Source of the DNA: JBBIII01 sp037446575 | Lineage (GTDB): Bacteria; Bacteroidota; Ignavibacteria; UBA10030 | Direction: 5' to 3' | Length of the DNA stretch: 53,758 nucleotides | Assembly: GCA_037446575.1 (NCBI GenBank) | Contig: JBBIII010000008.1 | Span: 1-53,758 of the forward strand | Shown: one piece after another, positions 43,281 through 50,494 of the stretch | Numbering within the stretch: position 1 is the first letter of the stretch | Layout of the letters: each line of letters begins with the position of its first letter | Notes under the pieces: generated by a model | Database searches by the model: none | Told to the model about the DNA's origin: nothing | What the model saw: the letters and a program-made list of their open reading frames with translations, nothing else | Program-made: the position numbers and the translations under genes

Positions 43281-44387
43281 TTAGCAAACTATTTTTTTAT
43301 AAATATCTAACGTGGCTTTTCCTGTTTGTTCCCACGAAAATTCCTTTGCTCGTCTAAATCCAAGTTGCGACATTTCTTTTCTTAATATATTATTTCTTTG
43401 TAACTCTTTAAGCAAAGATACAAGAGCTTGTAAGTCTTCGGGGTTAAAATATTTTGCCGCGTTTCCGCCTACTTCGGGTAATGAACTGCTATTGCTTGCA
43501 AGCACAGGGCATCCGCAAGAAAATGCCTCAATTATCGGGATTCCGAAACCTTCGTATTTAGATGGGTATATCAAAGCGATTGCATTCGCATAGAGAGAGG
43601 CTAATTCGGCGTCTGTTGTTTCTAATTGAACGATCGAATCATTCAGTTCCAATTCTTTTATATATTTTTTCTCCTGTTTAGAAAATCTTCCGCCGCCGGC
43701 GCATACTAAGGCAATTTTATTGCTGTGTCTCTTCAACAAGTGCATTGCATTTAATGCAAAAAGAAAATTTTTATATGTGTTCCGCTTGCCAACATATAAA
43801 AAATAATTATTCGGAATAGGAATTTTCGGCTTTAGTTGATTATTAAAATTAACATTTGCGGCTAAATAAGTAACATCGATTTTGTCTTCAGATATTTTAT
43901 ACAATCTAATAATATCCTGCTTAGTGCTTTCCGATATAGTTATAATTTTTACTGCTTTATCAACGACAATTTTTTTGTTTCTTTTTGTAAAATCGAATTT
44001 ATGAAACTGATCCGGATACAATTCATGCGTCATATCAAATACTGTAACAACAAAAGGAACGCTTTTAATAAAACTTAAAAAATACGGATCATAATAAGTG
44101 GGATGAAATAGATTGGTTTGTTTATTGGATTCGAAATTCTTTCTAACAAATCTTCTGTTTAAGAATTTTAGTATTTCATGTTTTCCCTTAAACTTTCGGT
44201 TGGGAAATAAAGACCTTGAGTAAAACTGCGAAAATTCTTTTAAGTAACGATTATTGGAATACCGAACAAGCAATTTAGGAAATATATCTTGCCGATGAAT
44301 AAAATATTTTATTAATTCTGAAAAATATCTTGAGATACCGCCATAATCTTGGAAAGAAAAAACCTGACCGTCATAAAGAACGTTCAT
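43281..44387 (-). CDS. Glycosyltransferase family 4 (GT-B)
   Basis: GT-B glycosyltransferase of 368 residues. The N-terminal half has 'FQDYGGISRYFSELIKYF', with the Gly-rich acceptor loop. The C-terminal half has 'YFLYVGKRNTYKNFLFALNA', 'IALVCAGGGRF' and the donor site 'YPSKYEGFGIPIIEAFSCGC', with the ExxxxxxxE pattern. Close relatives are mannosyltransferase-like enzymes of O-antigen clusters, but donor and acceptor are not readable. It overlaps the upstream methyltransferase by 4 bases (ATGA). Confidence 0.88.
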   Translation of the reverse strand: MNVLYDGQVFSFQDYGGISRYFSELIKYFIHRQDIFPKLLVRYSNNRYLKEFSQFYSRSLFPNRKFKGKHEILKFLNRRFVRKNFESNKQTNLFHPTYYDPYFLSFIKSVPFVVTVFDMTHELYPDQFHKFDFTKRNKKIVVDKAVKIITISESTKQDIIRLYKISEDKIDVTYLAANVNFNNQLKPKIPIPNNYFLYVGKRNTYKNFLFALNAMHLLKRHSNKIALVCAGGGRFSKQEKKYIKELELNDSIVQLETTDAELASLYANAIALIYPSKYEGFGIPIIEAFSCGCPVLASNSSSLPEVGGNAAKYFNPEDLQALVSLLKELQRNNILRKEMSQLGFRRAKEFSWEQTGKATLDIYKKIVC

Positions 44388-45175
44388 AACTTCCTCCCGA
44401 TAGTTGAATTTGTTTTCAGGGCAATAGAATCGGCTTTTTTTCTTTTCATAAGAGAAATTATATTGGGTAATCCTAAAATTGAAAATTTTAATAAGAGTTC
44501 ATAACATATTGATGAATGTTTATTTGGCGTGAAGACATGAAAGCTTTTTTTGTTTGTCAATAAATGCAATTTATATGTTTCCGCAAGTATCTGTAATGAC
44601 TTAAGCGAGTATAAAGAAATATGCTGTCCATGTGAAAAATAATAGTATTGCCAATTATCTGGGTGTGGCGCCTTTCCAGAAAATATTTCAGTTGAAAAAA
44701 TTATTGACGGCGCGATAGAAAGTAATTTCGTAATCTCTGTGTGTGGATTGACAAAATGCTCAAAACATTCAAAGGCGGTTGCCGCATCAAAATACTGTTC
44801 CTTAGAAAAGTCGAATTCAAATCCACGAGCAAAAATATTTTGTGCATGAAGATCGTTCCAATAAAAATCAAATCCATTATCGCGCATCAACCGTACAAAC
44901 AAGCCTGTCCCACCTCCATAATCAAGAAATCTGCCCTTAGAATTAAAGTAAGCAGAGAGAACCAACGTTGTGCGTTTAGCACAAAGAAAATTCCTCTTTA
45001 ATATACCTGTGTCTTCAACGCTTATGGGTTGTTGATATGCTTCGTGTAACCAGTACGGTTCTTCTGTTTGGATAAATTGACAATAAGGACACTGATAATA
45101 ATTAACATTATACTTATCAAGTATTTTTCGGGAAAATATATTCTCGCTATCTCCTCTGCAAATTTTACATTCCAA
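44384..45175 (-). CDS. SAM methyltransferase with N-terminal zinc-binding Cys motif
   Basis: Class I methyltransferase of 263 residues. Residues 1-45 hold two CxxC pairs, 'CKICRGDS' and 'CPYCQFIQ', as in the Cys-rich N-terminus of sugar C-methyltransferases that bind zinc. Motif I is 'FLDYGGGTGLFVRLMRDNG', followed by 'DAATAFECFEHFVNP'. It could methylate a nucleotide sugar or the end of a polysaccharide. It is 4 bases downstream of the glycosyltransferase at 45180 and overlaps the next gene by 4 bases, so the three are one operon. The C-terminal C-methyltransferase domain of the larger relatives is missing. Confidence 0.8.
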   Translation of the reverse strand: MECKICRGDSENIFSRKILDKYNVNYYQCPYCQFIQTEEPYWLHEAYQQPISVEDTGILKRNFLCAKRTTLVLSAYFNSKGRFLDYGGGTGLFVRLMRDNGFDFYWNDLHAQNIFARGFEFDFSKEQYFDAATAFECFEHFVNPHTEITKLLSIAPSIIFSTEIFSGKAPHPDNWQYYYFSHGQHISLYSLKSLQILAETYKLHLLTNKKSFHVFTPNKHSSICYELLLKFSILGLPNIISLMKRKKADSIALKTNSTIGRKL

Positions 45176-45179
45176 TTAC

Positions 45180-46103
45180 TTATCCTTTAAAATATGAATG
45201 AAGTAAAAACCATAATTTCTTGTACTTTGGCGGATTCAGATAATGTCGGTACGTATATATATCGGCTAATGCATCATATTCAATAAATTGCGGATGCTCC
45301 ATTTTTTCTACAGAGCTTGTTTTCTTGTTTGCAAATGGATGTAACTTGATTGTTGTATGAGTGGCATTATCACCAAATCCAATGTTTTTTACTAGATTAG
45401 TGTTAGGAGTAATTGCAAATCCTCCCGAAGAAATTATGGCGTACTGCCATTGAATATCCCAGGTGTCTTTCTCTTTTCTATATACTAGATCATAATTTTT
45501 TTTCCAGAATTTACAGATTGAAGAATTGGGGAACGATTGCATTAATTTTTCTTGATTTAAAAAATCCGGATATGATTTCATCTCCACATCATACAAACGC
45601 CAAGCTCTTCTCCATGTTGCCCATCCCCAAATATGATTAATTTGCGAAAAATAATAGCTCCCATCCCCTCGTTGTCTACCATCCTGAAAATTAGCTCCGC
45701 CGATGTGCATTATCCTCTCGTTATTTCTATAATAATTTAGTAATTCTTCACAGAAGTAAAAGAAAGATAAATCCGGCAAACAATCATCTTCAAGAATAAT
45801 TCCTTCTTCAACATTTTTATAGAACCACGTTATTGCAGAACTTACAGCCATTTTACATCCAAGATTTTTTTCCAGAAATCTGGTTTTCAATTCGCAATCC
45901 CAATCAATATTATCTAAAACCATCTTGCGTGCTTGTTCGCAAAGCTCTGCTTCACCCAACTTGCTCAAACGCGGACCATCCGCAGCTACAAAAAGATATT
46001 TCGGCTTAATCGCCCGAATCCGTTGAAATACCAATGCCGTTGTATTAGGTCGATTGAAAATTAGAAAAAGAATTGGCGTCTGAAATTGTTTTGGTTTATT
46101 CAT
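45180..46103 (-). CDS. GT2-like (GT-A fold) glycosyltransferase
   Basis: Nucleotide-diphospho-sugar transferase-like protein. The start is set at the ATG at 46103, giving 307 residues starting 'MNKPKQFQTPILFLIFNRPN', which is where relatives begin; the longer reading starts at TTG and adds 34 residues with no recognisable feature. 'FVAADGPR' follows, then the DxD-type site 'GIILEDDCLPDLSFFYFC', and 'HIWGWATWRRAWRLYD', typical of this family, which is sometimes mislabelled hemolytic protein HlpA. It is the first gene of the minus-strand glycan block. The sugar donor is unknown. Confidence 0.82.
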   Translation of the reverse strand: MNKPKQFQTPILFLIFNRPNTTALVFQRIRAIKPKYLFVAADGPRLSKLGEAELCEQARKMVLDNIDWDCELKTRFLEKNLGCKMAVSSAITWFYKNVEEGIILEDDCLPDLSFFYFCEELLNYYRNNERIMHIGGANFQDGRQRGDGSYYFSQINHIWGWATWRRAWRLYDVEMKSYPDFLNQEKLMQSFPNSSICKFWKKNYDLVYRKEKDTWDIQWQYAIISSGGFAITPNTNLVKNIGFGDNATHTTIKLHPFANKKTSSVEKMEHPQFIEYDALADIYTYRHYLNPPKYKKLWFLLHSYFKG

Positions 46104-46456
46104 TTTATTACATAGCACTGTAGATTGAATGAAATAATCAATCGGATTACTTAAAAAGCATACAAAGGTTTGTTCAAATCTAATGGATTTCTCCATTTTT
46201 TCCAAGCGGTTTAATTGTAACTGCGTGTAAAAGTTTATTCTTTTGGCTTAATTATTTAAATGACAAGATGATGCGGTTATTCACTATTCTACTTATTATC
46301 TACATATACTTCGTTGCTTTATTCACCTTTATAATTATTTAGCAAATTATGTATAGAGTCGTCTATAGTTAAGAATAGAAAATTTTCAATTTCAGAATAC
46401 TGATAACCTTAAATTGGTGAAAACAGAAAAAGCAAAGTACTTACACAGATAAAAAA

Positions 46457-46491
46457 CAGCGTGAATGTTGTTTCATATTAAGCTCACGCTG
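46457..46491. other. Perfect 8-bp hairpin in the gene-poor stretch
   Basis: CAGCGTGA (46457-46464) and TCACGCTG (46484-46491) are perfect reverse complements around a 19-base loop. It lies about 350 bases upstream of the glycan block and is not followed by a T-run. From 46104 to 47373 no complete gene was found; a 23-codon hydrophobic ORF at 46271-46342 has no ribosome binding site and is not called. Confidence 0.35.
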
Positions 46492-46784
46492 AGTAATTAC
46501 TATGCTTTTAGATAAAATATTTGCTTCTTAACAAAAGCATAAATTCAAATTTAAATATTCGGTGTTATCATTCATACTTGTGTCTTCTATCTATTTATTC
46601 ATCATAGGCATAAATTACAACAGAGCAAATATGTGGTGTTGATTTGAAGAACCAATATTTTTGTGGAGTCTAACGTTGTAACTACTAACACCTTTATAGC
46701 AAAATTAATAATTCAAATTTTTTTACTAAATTATTTTTTATAAAAATACTTGCTCTTTCAAAATCGTTTTTTTAAACTATACAT

Positions 46785-46877
46785 GAACGTCGCTCGATGG
46801 GAACCCAAAAAACCTTGGTGAGACTATCCCTCCCTGAGTCTCATTACCTGTGTTGGCGCGCGGGATCGAGGACGTTC
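46785..46877 (+). ncRNA. Candidate structured RNA with C-rich loop
   Basis: A closed 93-base fold. The ends GAACGTCGCTCGAT (46785-46798) and ATCGAGGACGTTC (46865-46877) pair over 13 bp with one bulged G. Inside, GGTGAGACT and AGTCTCATTACC form a second stem around the loop ATCCCTCCCTG, whose UCCCUCCC is complementary to GGAGG-type ribosome binding sites, as in many small RNAs. TTTATTTTT follows on the plus strand, as in an intrinsic terminator. The GC content is well above the surroundings. I do not recognise an Rfam family; SRP, 6S and tRNA features are absent. It may instead be a dispersed palindromic repeat. The strand is chosen from the U-run. Confidence 0.5.
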
Positions 46878-47019
46878 TTTATTTTTATCCACTCTTTCCA
46901 ATTCCTCAGCAATCCAATAAATGATATGTCTTGTAGAAAAATTAGAAATTGAAAATATCTACCCAAATAATTATTAATTTTTCAGATGGTTTTGAATATT
47001 AACATTCGGTTGCATATAA

Positions 47020-47133
47020 AACGAACTTAAATATTTAATTGAAAAAGATGAACAGTCTGTCGAACTTTTTCCTACGTTGAAATTAGAAAATACTTCTTTA
47101 GAATATGTGGATGAGTACGAAAACAAACCGTAA
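47020..47133 (+). pseudogene. Possible decayed coding fragment
   Basis: An open stretch of 37 codons reads 'YLIEKDEQSVELFPTLKLEN' and ends at the TAA at 47131, with acidic, protein-like composition but no start codon. Just upstream another frame gives 'FSDGFEY', a stop, then 'HSVAYKTN', which may be the broken continuation. No family is recognised, and chance is possible in such AT-rich DNA. Confidence 0.25.
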
Positions 47134-47231
47134 CAAATTACAAATAATTAGCCGAATCAAATCTGGTTGAATATAAACAGCTCTAACTCATTGCTATCGA
47201 GAAAAAATTCCCAAAATCATCCCAAAAACGC

Positions 47232-47268
47232 AAAGCCGCTATACTTTACTTTGTGGCTATGGCTTTTT
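47232..47268 (+). terminator. Terminator-like hairpin
   Basis: AAAGCC (47233-47238) pairs with GGCTTT in TATGGCTTTTT, ending in a run of five T at about 47264-47268. The second half of the stem is imperfect (GC against GTGGC). It lies about 100 bases upstream of the oxidoreductase operon and could end the transcript of the decayed region. Confidence 0.35.
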
Positions 47269-47373
47269 AATTAAAATTAATTGAATTTATAATAACACGT
47301 TACTTGAAAAAATAAATTGTGTTTTATTTAATTAGATTTCTTTTATAGGAAGTCAAAAGTAATTGGAGTAATT

Positions 47374-47619
47374 ATGATACGTGGAACTATTGTAGTTGCA
47401 ATAGATATTTGCAAAGGTTGTGAACTATGTATAACTGCTTGCCCTCAAGATTGCCTTGAAATGTCATCCGAAATAAATATTAAAGGTTATCATTATGCGC
47501 AATTAAAGAATGATACTTGCACCGGTTGTGTTAATTGCGCTATAGTATGTCCCGATAGCGCTATAACAGTCTATCGTCAGGAAAAACCTGTAAAAGAAAA
47601 AACGGCGACTAAAATCTAA
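47374..47619 (+). CDS. korD: 2-oxoacid:ferredoxin oxidoreductase, ferredoxin-like subunit
   Basis: Electron-transfer subunit of 81 residues with two 4Fe-4S motifs: 'CKGCELCITACP' and 'CTGCVNCAIVCP', each CxxCxxCxxxCP, as in the delta subunits of four-subunit 2-oxoacid oxidoreductases. TTGGAG lies about five bases before the ATG. It passes electrons from the TPP centre to external ferredoxin. It is the first gene of the operon korD-korA-korB-korC; korA starts 20 bases after its stop. Confidence 0.9.
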   Translation: MIRGTIVVAIDICKGCELCITACPQDCLEMSSEINIKGYHYAQLKNDTCTGCVNCAIVCPDSAITVYRQEKPVKEKTATKI

Positions 47620-47639
47620 CAAAAAAAGTGTGAAATGTT

Positions 47640-48737
47640 ATGACTCCTGAAAATACCAAATCTGAAGTGCGTTTAATGAAAGGCAACGAAGCGATCGCCG
47701 AAGCTGCTTTCCGTGCAGAAATGAAGGCATATTTCGGCTATCCAATTACTCCTCAATCAGAGGTTTTAGAATACCTCACCGCTCATATTAATGAACATCC
47801 GGGCGTTGTTGTGCTACAAGCCGAAAGCGAGCTTGGTGCAATTAATATGATATATGGAGCATCAGGCGCCGGAGCCCGTGTAATGGCTACATCATCAGGT
47901 CCGGGTATCAGCTTAATGCAGGAATGCTTTTCATATATGGCGTCGGCGCAACTTCCCGCATTAATTGTAAATATTCAGCGCGGCGGACCCGGACTCGGAA
48001 CAATACAGCCATCACAAGGTGATTATTTTCAGGCAGTCAAAGGAGGCGGACATGGTGATTATCATTTAATTGTTCTCGCCCCCGCTTCAGTTCAAGAAAT
48101 GGTAGACTTTGTTTTTGAAGGATTTAAACTTGGCGAAAAATATCGCAACCCTGTATTGATGCTTGCCGATGGCGCGCTCGGTCAGATGATGGAAAAAGTA
48201 ACGCTTCCTCCGAAAGGTTCGCTTCCTCCTAATAATGCCCCTTGGGCAACAACCGGAAAAAGCAAAAACCGCGAACGCAATATTATTACATCGCTTTTCA
48301 TTCAACCTGAAGAAATGGAAGAAATCAATCAAAAGCTTCAAGCAAAGTACCGTGAAATACAAGAAAAAGAAGTTCGCTGGGAAGAATTAAAAACCGATGA
48401 CGCAGAAATTGTGCTTGTGGCTTTCGGGCTTACTTCCCGTATCTGTGAAAAAACAATGGACCTTGCGCGCGAAAAAGGAATTAAAGTAGGAATTCTTAGA
48501 CCCATTACACTATTTCCCTTCCCCTCAAAACCGATAGCAAAATTATCCGAACATGTAAAAGCTTTCTTTACGGTAGAAATGAATGCTGGCCAAATGGTTG
48601 AAGATGTTCGCCTATCGGTTAATGGAAAACGTCCGGTTCACTTCTATGGAAGAATGGGTGGAATGATTCCCTCGCCGGAAGAAATTCTTCAACAAGTAGA
48701 ATTAATATCGGAAAAAATTCAATTGGCGGAAAAATAA
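47640..48737 (+). CDS. korA: 2-oxoacid:ferredoxin oxidoreductase alpha subunit (VorB/KorA type)
   Basis: Alpha subunit of 365 residues of a CoA-acylating 2-oxoacid:ferredoxin oxidoreductase. Signs: 'MKGNEAIAEAAFRAEMKAYF', 'GYPITPQSEVLEYL', the pyrimidine-side TPP/2-oxoacid region 'QAESELGAINMIYGASGAGA', 'TSSGPGISLMQE' and the C-terminal domain 'VAFGLTSRICEKTMDLAREK' followed by 'FFTVEMNAGQMVEDVR'. Close relatives are labelled VorB, suggesting branched 2-oxoacids from Val, Leu or Ile, but 2-oxoglutarate cannot be excluded. Only one base separates its stop from korB. Confidence 0.92.
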   Translation: MTPENTKSEVRLMKGNEAIAEAAFRAEMKAYFGYPITPQSEVLEYLTAHINEHPGVVVLQAESELGAINMIYGASGAGARVMATSSGPGISLMQECFSYMASAQLPALIVNIQRGGPGLGTIQPSQGDYFQAVKGGGHGDYHLIVLAPASVQEMVDFVFEGFKLGEKYRNPVLMLADGALGQMMEKVTLPPKGSLPPNNAPWATTGKSKNRERNIITSLFIQPEEMEEINQKLQAKYREIQEKEVRWEELKTDDAEIVLVAFGLTSRICEKTMDLAREKGIKVGILRPITLFPFPSKPIAKLSEHVKAFFTVEMNAGQMVEDVRLSVNGKRPVHFYGRMGGMIPSPEEILQQVELISEKIQLAEK

Positions 48738-48738
48738 T

Positions 48739-49503
48739 ATGAAACTTGAAAAAACTATTGACAACATGGAATTAGTATATAAAAAACCAAAAACTTTAAC
48801 CGATACGCCAATGCACTATTGCCCTGGCTGTGGCCACGGTGTTGCGCATAAAATTCTTATGGAAGTTGTAAATGAATTAGGAATACAAGAAGAAACAATT
48901 GGCGTGGCTCCGGTCGGATGTTCCGTATTTGCTTATGATTATATGAACATCGATATGCAAGAAGCCGCGCACGGACGAGCAAGCGCAGTAGCAACCGGAA
49001 TAAAAAGAACACTCCCAAATAAATATGTGTTCTCGTATCAAGGCGATGGAGACCTTGCCGCTATCGGCACAGGAGAAACAGTACATACAATAAATCGAGG
49101 CGAAAATATTCTAATGATTTTCATTAACAATGGCATTTACGGAATGACGGGAGGACAAATGGCGCCTACTTCGTTAATTGGAATGAAAACATCAACTACG
49201 CCATTTGGACGCGAAGCTTCGGTTATGGGAAATCCATTGAAAATTACCGAACTAATTGCGCAGTTACCGGGGGCTTTTTACGTAACGCGCCAATCGGTCC
49301 ATACAACTGCGGCAATCCGAAAATTTAAGAAAGCGGTCGAAGCATCTTTTAAATATCAAAAATTAAATAAAGGAACATGTTTTATTGAAGTTGTCTCCAA
49401 CTGTCCCTCCGGTTGGAAAATGACTCCAGTTGAAGCTAATCAGTGGTTAGAAAAAAACATGTTCCCGTTTTATCCGATTGGCGATATAAAAGTTCCGAAG
49501 TAA
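48739..49503 (+). CDS. korB: 2-oxoacid:ferredoxin oxidoreductase beta subunit (TPP-binding)
   Basis: Holds the thiamine pyrophosphate. The 254-residue product has 'MHYCPGCGHGVAHKILMEVV' with the conserved CxxC before the TPP fold, then 'APVGCSVFAYDYMN', 'SYQGDGDLAAIGTGETVHTI' with GDG, and 'IFINNGIYGMTGGQMAPTS' (the N of the TPP motif). The Cys ligands of the extra 4Fe-4S cluster found in pyruvate oxidoreductases are not all visible, as usual for Kor/Vor types. It starts one base after korA and ends 49 bases before korC. Confidence 0.93.
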   Translation: MKLEKTIDNMELVYKKPKTLTDTPMHYCPGCGHGVAHKILMEVVNELGIQEETIGVAPVGCSVFAYDYMNIDMQEAAHGRASAVATGIKRTLPNKYVFSYQGDGDLAAIGTGETVHTINRGENILMIFINNGIYGMTGGQMAPTSLIGMKTSTTPFGREASVMGNPLKITELIAQLPGAFYVTRQSVHTTAAIRKFKKAVEASFKYQKLNKGTCFIEVVSNCPSGWKMTPVEANQWLEKNMFPFYPIGDIKVPK

Positions 49504-49552
49504 ATATCGGATAAACTGATTATTTGTAATATGAATATAGCAGGAGAAGAAA

Positions 49553-50122
49553 ATGAGTGAAACGCATGAAATTATAATTGCCGGTTTTGGCGGACAAGGC
49601 GTTCTATCTATGGGACAAATTATTGCTTATTCGGCAATGAAGGAGAGTAAAGAAGTAAGTTGGATGCCCTCCTATGGACCGGAGATGCGAGGCGGCACTG
49701 CAAATTGTATCGTAATAGTTTCTGATAAACGCATTAGTTCGCCGATCATCACAAAATTCGATTCTGCTATTGTGCTAAATCAGCCATCGCTCAACAAATT
49801 TGAAGGTGCTGTAAAACCTGGCGGATTACTTATTTATGAGAAATCTGCAATTCTTAAATTACCTACACGATTTGATATTGAAATTTTTGGAATCGCCGGT
49901 TTGGAAGAAGCTCAAAAATTAAAAAGCAAACAAGTTGCTAATATGGTTTTGCTTGGAGCATTTCTACAGTATCTGCCAATTGTTAAGCCCGAAAATGTTG
50001 TGAATGCTTTACGCGAAGTATTACCTCCACACCGCCAACATTTAATTCCAATTAACGAACAAGCCTTGATAATAGGCAGAAAATTAGCCCAAGAAAAAAT
50101 ACCGGAAGCGGTTGCAAAATGA
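49553..50122 (+). CDS. korC: 2-oxoacid:ferredoxin oxidoreductase gamma subunit
   Basis: Gamma subunit of 189 residues, which forms the CoA-side domain. It begins 'MSETHEIIIAGFGGQGVLSM', with the family GFGGQGV motif, followed by 'SWMPSYGPEMRGGTANCIVI', 'VLNQPSLNKFE' and 'ANMVLLGAFLQYLPIV'. GGAGAAG precedes the ATG by about five bases. It completes the korDABC operon; the next gene, trpB2, is 372 bases away with its own promoter-like sequence. Confidence 0.92.
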   Translation: MSETHEIIIAGFGGQGVLSMGQIIAYSAMKESKEVSWMPSYGPEMRGGTANCIVIVSDKRISSPIITKFDSAIVLNQPSLNKFEGAVKPGGLLIYEKSAILKLPTRFDIEIFGIAGLEEAQKLKSKQVANMVLLGAFLQYLPIVKPENVVNALREVLPPHRQHLIPINEQALIIGRKLAQEKIPEAVAK

Positions 50123-50227
50123 ATTAGAATAAAAATATTAATTCTACCAAAAGTTTAACAAACTACACGCCCTCAGATAGGCAAGCCAAAAAATTATCAC
50201 TTTCTCCCAACCGAATAAAATAAATTA

Positions 50228-50256
50228 TTGACATTTACTTAAAGATTCTTTATCGT
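50228..50256 (+). promoter_or_regulatory. Sigma-70-like promoter upstream of trpB2
   Basis: TTGACA at 50228-50233 matches the -35 consensus perfectly, and TATCGT at 50251-50256 gives a -10 box matching at four of six positions, 17 bases apart. The predicted start near 50263 would be only about three bases before the ATG of the small ORF at 50266, so that ORF would be nearly leaderless. Confidence 0.5.
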
Positions 50257-50265
50257 GATACAGTA

Positions 50266-50361
50266 ATGAAAAACAAGCAACAAAAACCAAATTATATACA
50301 GGCTTGGCGGTGGCGATGGCGTAAGTCCGCGCTTCCTCCAAGGTTGCTCTGTTTTATCTAA
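50266..50361 (+). CDS. Possible Trp-rich leader peptide (31 codons)
   Basis: A small ORF just after the promoter-like sequence. It codes 'MKNKQQKPNYIQAWRWRWRK' and ends at the TAA at 50359-50361. Trp codons stand at 50305, 50311 and 50317, alternating with Arg, and the first is the first base pair of a long hairpin. The gene downstream is tryptophan synthase beta (trpB2), so a leader peptide sensing Trp-tRNA is suggested. Against this: no ribosome binding site is visible, and the three Trp codons come from a TGGCGN hexamer repeated three times, which a palindromic repeat could create by chance. Confidence 0.4.
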   Translation: MKNKQQKPNYIQAWRWRWRKSALPPRLLCFI

Positions 50362-50412
50362 CCTTTATTAGGTGGAAACGCGGACTAAAGCGTTCCCGCC
50401 ATTTTCATTTTA
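50305..50412 (+). promoter_or_regulatory. Long hairpin in the trpB2 5' leader (possible attenuator, or palindromic repeat)
   Basis: Nested pairs: TGGCGG (50305-50310) with CCGCCA (50396-50401); AGTCCGCG (50324-50331) with CGCGGACT (50379-50386), perfect; TTCC with GGAA; and AAGGTT (50340-50345) with AACCTT (50360-50365), perfect. TTTTCATTTT follows, a broken U-run as in an intrinsic terminator. The hairpin starts at the first Trp codon of the small ORF, and the ORF stop lies at the apex. No alternative antiterminator pairing was found, so a classic trp attenuator is not shown. The rest of the 50123-50494 spacer holds nothing else that I see. Confidence 0.55.
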
Positions 50413-50494
50413 TCCATCGTCGAAAAAACGGGAACCTCTGCAAAAGTTTATTTTCTAATTTCAAATTATTAAACAACATTTTTTGGAGGGTAGT

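Noticed and set aside
46271..46342. 23-codon hydrophobic ORF (MRLFTILLIIYIYFV...)
   Set aside because: No ribosome binding site and strong AT bias make a chance hydrophobic ORF likely; no neighbour supports it.
46785..46877. Signal recognition particle RNA or 6S RNA
   Set aside because: The SRP GGAA-tetraloop motif with AGCA/CAGG internal loop is missing, and the length and layout do not fit 6S RNA.
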